Source: Macrocystis pyrifera
Taxonomy: Eukaryota > Sar > Phaeophyceae > Laminariales > Laminariaceae
Direction: 5' to 3'
Length of the DNA stretch: 64,000 nt
NCBI GenBank assembly: GCA_031763025.1
Contig: JASSKH010000014.1
Location: 11,975,201-12,039,200 of the forward strand
Positions within the stretch are counted from its first letter, which is position 1; every line of letters begins with the position of its first letter. The position numbers and the translations under genes were made by a program. The notes beneath the pieces were generated by a model, which made no database searches, was not told where the DNA came from, and saw nothing but the letters and a program-made list of their open reading frames with translations. This document shows, one piece after another, positions 58,217 through 64,000 of this stretch.

Positions 58217-60573
58217 AATGAAGGAGTGCTGGCGCAAAGTTGGCAAAAAATCGTGACGCCTCTCAAAATGGCGAAATCGGCTGAAACGCCGAGATCTGGA
58301 CAGGGATAGAGTAACAGCGATGACTAGACGGACTCGGTGTACTATAGCAGACTGTATACGGAGTATCTGCGCAGCATCGTAAACGAAAACCGTTCCAGTT
58401 GCGGTGGATAGTATTCATAAACGGTGTCATAGTTACGGTATTTATTCAAATATTTGTGCCCGAGAGTATCTGTGGAGCACGCGCAAACTTATTCACAGTG
58501 GGAGTGGCGCAGCTCGTGGCCACTGGGAGACTATTGCACCCGTATTGTGATGGATTGCTGTGCTGTTTGCTCTCATCCACTATACCGCAACGGCATCAGT
58601 TAGAATCGAACGATTCCGACACAAACGTAACCCCCGAAGGCCTCCAAACTATCATGCACGTCAATTAGCACTGGAAAATTGAAAAGCTGCGTCTAAACCT
58701 ATCTCCGCACTGTTCGGAGTAAGGGACGTAGCACTGGACGTTCATCTACAGTAGCCGAACACTGACGCCCGTATACACGTGCTTGTTCATGCATGTGTGT
58801 GCGAGAATACTAGCTGCTCAGTTGCGCCACACTGTCACATAATGAATTGGTGCGGCAGTCTTGGTTGCACATCGCGGATTACCTCTAACGAATTATACAC
58901 AGGTAGCCACCAGGTGGTGAAACGACAATTTTATGTATCGATGGTGCGAGGGTTGTTGTGTTTTTTTTGGCTCGCACACATGATTTAACGGAAACAATTT
59001 GTGAACGCTTTTTGCTGCCCACACACTGCGTGTCTGGCGCACGCGATGCTCTTACCTGCCCCACTGTGAGAGTGCTTCAACCATGCTGGCTGTGGTTGTG
59101 TATAAAGCCACGTGGCTGCCGGCAAGACCTGCGCAAAACGTTCCGGTTGGAGCTCGGTTATAGTCTCTCTGTGTACGTTTTGAATTTTCCTAATTTGCAC
59201 TACTGCACAAGCTCAAAAACCATGGTGTATGCCTCTGTGTTGTGAAACGCTGGCGGCTAATCTGAATCAAATCACACGACGGTGTACATGACAAGCTATG
59301 CGGATACGCCTGCTCTCTGCGATAAAGCAGCCGGATATCTAACCGCAAGGGAGTCCGATTGACAGCGCAATTCACTGCACATACAATGTAGATATTGTAG
59401 TAACACAGAATCGGGTCCTTAAAACCTTTCGATAAATGCACGCACGTACTGGAGTATTGCTGCGTACACCCACTTAGGTGGTAGAAGGTATGTACACCCC
59501 CTGAGGACGCCCGCTGTCTGGTCTACTGTGCTGCAGACGATGTTGCTATTTATACCCTTAATCAGTACTACTGCGTATGGTACCACCACGTATATTGCAT
59601 AAGGTAGTTCTACTATATAGTTGAAGTACCACTCTTGCGGCAGTGACATCGCCTACGTCATTACATTATATGAATACTACAGTACTAATCAAGCATACGC
59701 CGAATTTTTCCACTATTTCGGACGAGCGCACACCCGCTACCAGTGCTGTCTTTCGACGGACTCGGCAAAGTGACAAAAGCCAGTAGTTACGGGCATGTCT
59801 GAAGCCGACCTCGGGCATCACCCGTCGTGACAAAACCTTCCTTGTGTACGTGATGTATCACATGTTACAGTCGACGCAGTTAAGTCTGGTTGATATATAA
59901 ATGTTGTTGTCATGTATCCCGAGCACGAACAGCTTGGACCGTAATACCCATTGGGCCGGACACGTCTGTTTCGCACCCGGCCGCTTCCCCCAGAGCGCGC
60001 CGCAGATCCTTCGGGGGACTCCCAATGGAGTTCTGGAGGTATTACCGACGTGTCCCAGACGGCCGTCGGAGATCGCTCCGCGCGGAGGGTCCTTCACTTG
60101 GCGATATGTCTACTGTGTGCCGACGTGTAGAACACGAAATCTCATTCGCTATGAAAACAGTATTGAAACAAAGTCAGTCAGACAAGAACCAAGATAAAGA
60201 GGGGCAAATGACCAGGCGATCGAACTATTAATATTCAACGTACGCTGCAACATCCATCGTCTGGCTAGCGGGTACGATGTCAACATTTTTTTGCAATGTC
60301 TTTAACACCTCCACATAAATCGTGCACGGTGGATCAGCGGACCTTTCCGGTGTAACGTAGCTCAGCAGGTGGAGGTGATCACTTCGTGGCGTGGAAATCT
60401 GGTATATGATTGCGCTAGTCCATGACCCGCTTAAACTTGCCTCTTTTCTCATACTTTGTTCAGGGATCGATTCTGCAGCCTCCCCACCGTAGAGCGCCGT
60501 AAAAACAATACGAGCAAGGACGGACAAGCACCAAAAAAAACCTTCTCGGCCGAACCAAAGCCGGCGGCACATT

Positions 60574-60641
60574 TTACTGTTGTAACATCGCGTCGTACGT
60601 TAATTCGTATATAGTTTGGGATCAATGAGGCCTCCTGCTGC
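60574..60641. repeat. Direct repeat, left copy
   Basis: Begins TTACTGTTGTAACATCGCGT and matches 60964-61035 over about 65 bp with a few differences. The two copies are 390 bp apart. Confidence 0.75.
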
Positions 60642-60676
60642 GACCAGCCGGAGACTCTCACCCAGGGTTACTACTC

Positions 60677-60705
60677 CCGCGTTGGTTGTCCGGCAATCAA
60701 CGCGG
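60677..60705. other. Stem-loop
   Basis: CCGCGTTGGTTG pairs with CAATCAACGCGG across a 5-base loop (12-bp stem, one G-T). It is not followed by a T-run and its role is unknown. Confidence 0.5.
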
Positions 60706-60963
60706 CACCTCGTCGCAGAGAGTAGGTACCCCGGTAAAGTAAACACTAGCAACACTGATGTCGTTGTCGACGGTACACCTCGCTACCAACGATGAGCGGG
60801 CGGGATGGTCTTTTTTTCCTAGCCTTTTTCTACTTCGTCGTGCTGTTGTAGAGCTGTGATATCGCTCACGGAGTGTTTACTCAGTCACTGTCTCCCCATA
60901 CAGCAATGAGGCTTTCCCGAAAAGGGCTCCACCCTGCTGGCGTCCCCCCTTTTCTGGTTCAGA

Positions 60964-61035
60964 TTACTGTTGTAACATCGCGTCGTACGTTAATTCGTGT
61001 GTAGTTCGGGATCAATGAGGCCTCTCTCTGCTGCG
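60964..61035. repeat. Direct repeat, right copy
   Basis: Second copy of the 60574 repeat. The pair could be relics of short terminal repeats or a local duplication. Confidence 0.75.
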
Positions 61036-62202
61036 GCATGAGATCACACCCATACTTGTTGACCCTTCTCTTATCTCAATGTCGTCGCTCGTTTGATGCG
61101 TATCCTTCTTGCGGGTGCCTTCCATTCCTTATTGTCCCCAAATTTGTAGCCTAGTTGAATAGGGGTTCTGCTACCGTTGGTTGTCCAGTGGGAACGCCGT
61201 GTACGATTTGCAGACCCCTCCGACGGTGATACGCGCTGAGGTATGCGATCGCGGTGTGATGCATCGGAACGCGTTTACCTGGTTGTCGGCACGCAGTGTT
61301 GTAGCGTGTCTCCGTGCGGTTCTTCCGGAACTAGCTTACGCTAACGTCGTGCTTGGGGGGCGACAAAGGCGGAGCGTTTATGTACAGTAGGTGGTCTCCC
61401 ACACTTTTGTTTCTCAGATACCGCAGCCCGCCCCCCACCGTAGTTACCATACGCTTTCGTCGCTTTGTCTGAATGAGAAGCAGAAAAAAAAAAAAACCGT
61501 ACGAGTGGAGTGTGTCATCTATCACCCCGTCAAAAGGGTTCCCTCATTATGGAGGGGCAAAGGGTGAACACCCGGATACTTGCTATGAGGCGAGAGAGAA
61601 GACGTACATTCAGGTATCAATTATGACAGGTTTAGTGGATTGGGCGAAGGGGCCGTTTTCATCCTTTGTCGCGAGCCCCGTAAAAGGGACGCAGATGTGT
61701 ATATTTACCAACGCTCTAGGGAAAACCTGAATCTCGCCCAGGTTTCCGTCGGTTAATAGCAGCTGACCATTCACGAATCAACGCTTATCCGCACAATGAG
61801 CCTTGTCGACCATGGGTACGACTATGACTAACGGCTGTAAACCACAGGCTCCCCGGTCACGGCTATGACAATAGGGCCCATATGCCTTGAACTACAAGTA
61901 GATCCACAATGAAATGATCCAACACATTGATCGTCGCGTCATAATAATAACCTTGTAAGCAGTACGGTAGGTAGTGCTCTTACTCCAAACGCAGAAATCC
62001 AAAAAAAAATGTTTTGTAGAACCAAGGAGGAATATATAACATCCGAAAACCCGAACCAAATCGGCGTTCTCAACTATACTACATTACGGTAGCTTTATTC
62101 AAACGTTTTCTCGGAAATCAACACGCAGCTTGCCCGGTCAAACGGACATTATAACCGCATGGGATAGAAAGATCTTCTACGTTACGATCATATTCATGTT
62201 AT

Positions 62203-62413
62203 TTACGGGGGACCTTAGTAAATAGGACCAATTGTGGTTATTACGGGGGTCCATAGTTAATAGGACCTATGGTATGCATAAAACCTATATATTTACCTAT
62301 TTTTACTAACAAAATTTGGTCCTATTTACTATGGTCCCCCGTAATAGTAAAAATAGGTAAATATATAGGTTTTTGTGTATACCGTAGGTCCTATTCAGTA
62401 TGGTCTTCCGTAA
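62203..62413. mobile_element. Outer MITE split by a nested copy
   Basis: Left part 62203-62238 and right part 62347-62413 together make about 105 bp, matching the element at 52119 once the insert and duplicated TA are removed. Its ends are TTACGGGGGACC and GGTCTTCCGTAA. Confidence 0.72.
62241..62344. mobile_element. Nested MITE inserted into the outer copy
   Basis: 104 bp, TTACGGGGGTCC to GGTCCCCCGTAA, with TA at 62239-62240 and 62345-62346. Its interior (AAACCTATATATTTACC) is the reverse complement of that of the 52119 element, so it inserted in the opposite orientation. Confidence 0.8.
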
Positions 62414-62614
62414 TTATTCGATAAATATCAGAAAATATTCTCCACCTTAGAAGAATAACAACAGTACAAATTCCCAACAAGGCCAAGATATCGGTCGTCA
62501 AGGACAAAAAAGCTCGACGAATTCAGCTTTCCATCTCCAAACATTAGTATGCTCCCCGAACTCCTCGACTTGTCGTCTGCGAGCCGTATGTGTTACAGAA
62601 AACTAGATACATAC

Positions 62615-62629
62615 ATGTGTGTGTGTGTG
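62615..62629. repeat. (TG)n microsatellite
   Basis: Short GT dinucleotide run. Confidence 0.75.
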
Positions 62630-64000
62630 CAGTTCACGTAAACCAACCACCAAGTCACAGACGTTATGATTAGCAGTGACGCACCGCCAAGAAATGTATC
62701 CAAACACAATCAACCCAGTAATGTACGTCCAAACCTATACTTAGTGCCTGGATTACAAAGTTCCAATGTATCAAACACAAGCCGTTTTTCCAGAATATCG
62801 ACATGGGGGGGGGGTGTGGCCAGGTCGATTGGAAGCTCTACAACTGTCGAATTAATTGGACTCGTACAACTGCTACTACCGCCGTATAGTCTTTGAACGT
62901 TCGTGCCACCAAATTAAGCACGTACGCACGTAGTCACCGAAACGAGTGTACTCCTCCTCCTGTGGTCGACATAGTTTCGAGATTGATTTGCTGTGTGCAT
63001 GAATCTCATCAACGGCGTGATCAGCTGATTTTCACTTATGTTTATGATGTACATACTCCCCTGCTTCGTGTGCGAAGTACGTAGGGTAGACCCATGGATA
63101 TCGACCTGAGAGTATATATGTGCTTGAATTTCGTTCCTTTGAAACTTGAAGAATATATATTGTCGCTCGCTGTTTTGTACTTGAAACAAAAAATATTTAG
63201 CTGTGTTCTGTCCTATATCGTATGATATACTGATACGGGTACCAGGTATCATATTCGAATACCACGTACGTACATACATGAACGTCAGCAAAAACAAACA
63301 AATAACCCAAAAATGTTGAATGAACAATCACGGCAGTCAACTGATTAATTTCTATGTGTGTCGGTAGAGTATGAAGTACCTGTTTTACAACAGGATCGAT
63401 ATGAAGCACGTACCAGGTACGCAGCACCAGGCATATGCGTACGACATACTACATGAAACCCTCTTTCGTGTGCGATACAACACAGCAGTGCTACTTACTG
63501 CTGTTACTGTAGTCATGAGAAACGAAAGGCGCGCTACCTAGGACTAAACAATAACGTGTCAGTTCTTAACATCATCTTATCGTGACTGGGGTTGCGAAGG
63601 ACAGGAAGCACAGTCTCAATTTGAGGGCTGAGGCGCGAAGTACGTAAAGTGCCGCCCACAAGTCTGAAGCTAGGAATGCCGCCTAGTTTTGACCGCTGGC
63701 ATCGAAGCGTGTTGCCCAGTACAAAGCTAATTTTGCGCTCATCATTTTTCGGGGAAAACATGCGCTGGCTCAGCAGCGCAACAACCTCCGGGAATCCTAG
63801 TTTCCACGTTGTAGTCATTAATCGATGACCAGTTTACGTGACCAGCTCTTCTTCGTCCACTCCAACAAAAGTGTATAGATAGGCAGCGTAAGCTATTCGC
63901 ATCGATGACAGCGAGTCGCTTACGGCGAGGAAACCAGGGTCGTCTGGTCCCACTGAATCAAAGCGCCGATTCAGTATTTATAGTTGTAACCAAGTACATA

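Larger units (their letters stand above)
56675..64000. other. Right flank of the array, no gene recognised
   Basis: Up to about 57.0 kb there is homology to the intron after exon C. At 59830-60000, motifs such as GACAAAACC, CAGTCGACGCA and CCGAGCA match the K-N intron near 11160-11240. Otherwise there are short repeats, the nested MITE and the tRNA-like segment. The minus frame 60572-60228 has protein-like composition at its C-terminal half but no recognisable motif, so I do not call it. Confidence 0.5.

Noticed and set aside
58600-58670. LRR-like stretch (NVTPEGLQTI)
   Set aside because: The leucine spacing does not fit the 24-residue pattern, and there is no GTGAGT or GTAAGT donor at the expected position.
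59010-59071. Possible Cys exon resembling J (THCVSGARDALTC before GTGAGA)
   Set aside because: No acceptor AG lies in a suitable position, Cys spacing differs from J, and flanking sequence is not homologous to the unit.
62914-63327. Minus-strand 137-codon frame near the right edge
   Set aside because: AT-rich sequence, no recognisable motif and no conservation comparison available. It is probably a chance open frame.
1-64000. CRISPR array, bacterial operons, rRNA genes
   Set aside because: The long-period repeats are 12 kb units with spliced exons. No short repeat-spacer array, Shine-Dalgarno-led gene series or rRNA signature was seen.

Overview
This window looks like nuclear DNA of an intron-rich eukaryote, most probably a brown alga or a related stramenopile. 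It has many tiny exons bounded by GTGAGT or GTAAGT donors and AG acceptors, kilobase introns, mixed base composition, a MITE family and a retroelement remnant. It has no bacterial-type operons and no long uninterrupted genes. The assignment rests on architecture: one leucine-rich repeat (LRR) per symmetric 72-nt exon is the organisation described for expanded LRR receptor-like families in Ectocarpus. Species and gene name cannot be read from the sequence.

Layout. About 0-56.7 kb is a head-to-tail array, on the plus strand, of a roughly 12.1-kb unit. Units 1 (1-12084), 2 (12085-24192) and 3 (24193-36286) are near-identical, as is the first 7.5 kb of unit 4 (36287-43758). At 43758/43759 similarity drops sharply. 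The rest of unit 4 (to 49217) and unit 5 (49218 to about 56.6 kb) are old, clearly diverged homologues. Past that point only rearranged scraps of a further unit can be seen (56.4-57.0 kb and 59.7-60.0 kb). The remainder to 64 kb is non-coding as far as I can tell, with a nested MITE, a tRNA-like segment and short repeats.

Each unit carries the same ordered exons. I label them B, C, D, (E), F and G (LRR exons), cap (LRR C-terminal cap), Lk, H and J (cysteine-rich spacer), K (LRR N-terminal cap with two Cys), then N and A (LRR exons). Every junction is phase-compatible: LRR exons are 2-2, Lk is 2-1, H is 1-1 and J is 1-2. A complete unit adds 834 nt, or 278 codons, in frame: about seven LRRs, a cap, a Cys-rich EGF-like spacer and a new N-cap. 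The array can therefore be read as one giant LRR ectodomain with a 278-residue super-repeat, or as a cluster of paralogous LRR genes. No start exon, signal peptide, transmembrane segment or signalling domain was found inside the window, so both ends of the gene or genes lie outside it or were not recognised.

Several exons are decaying. B is frameshifted in units 1 and 2. E has lost its splice sites in units 1-4 and its donor in unit 5. N is broken in unit 4. C and D are missing from their normal place in unit 5. A minus-strand retroelement-like fragment sits in the H-J intron of units 1-4 but not unit 5. MITEs occupy introns of unit 5 only. Together these give a relative history of the array.
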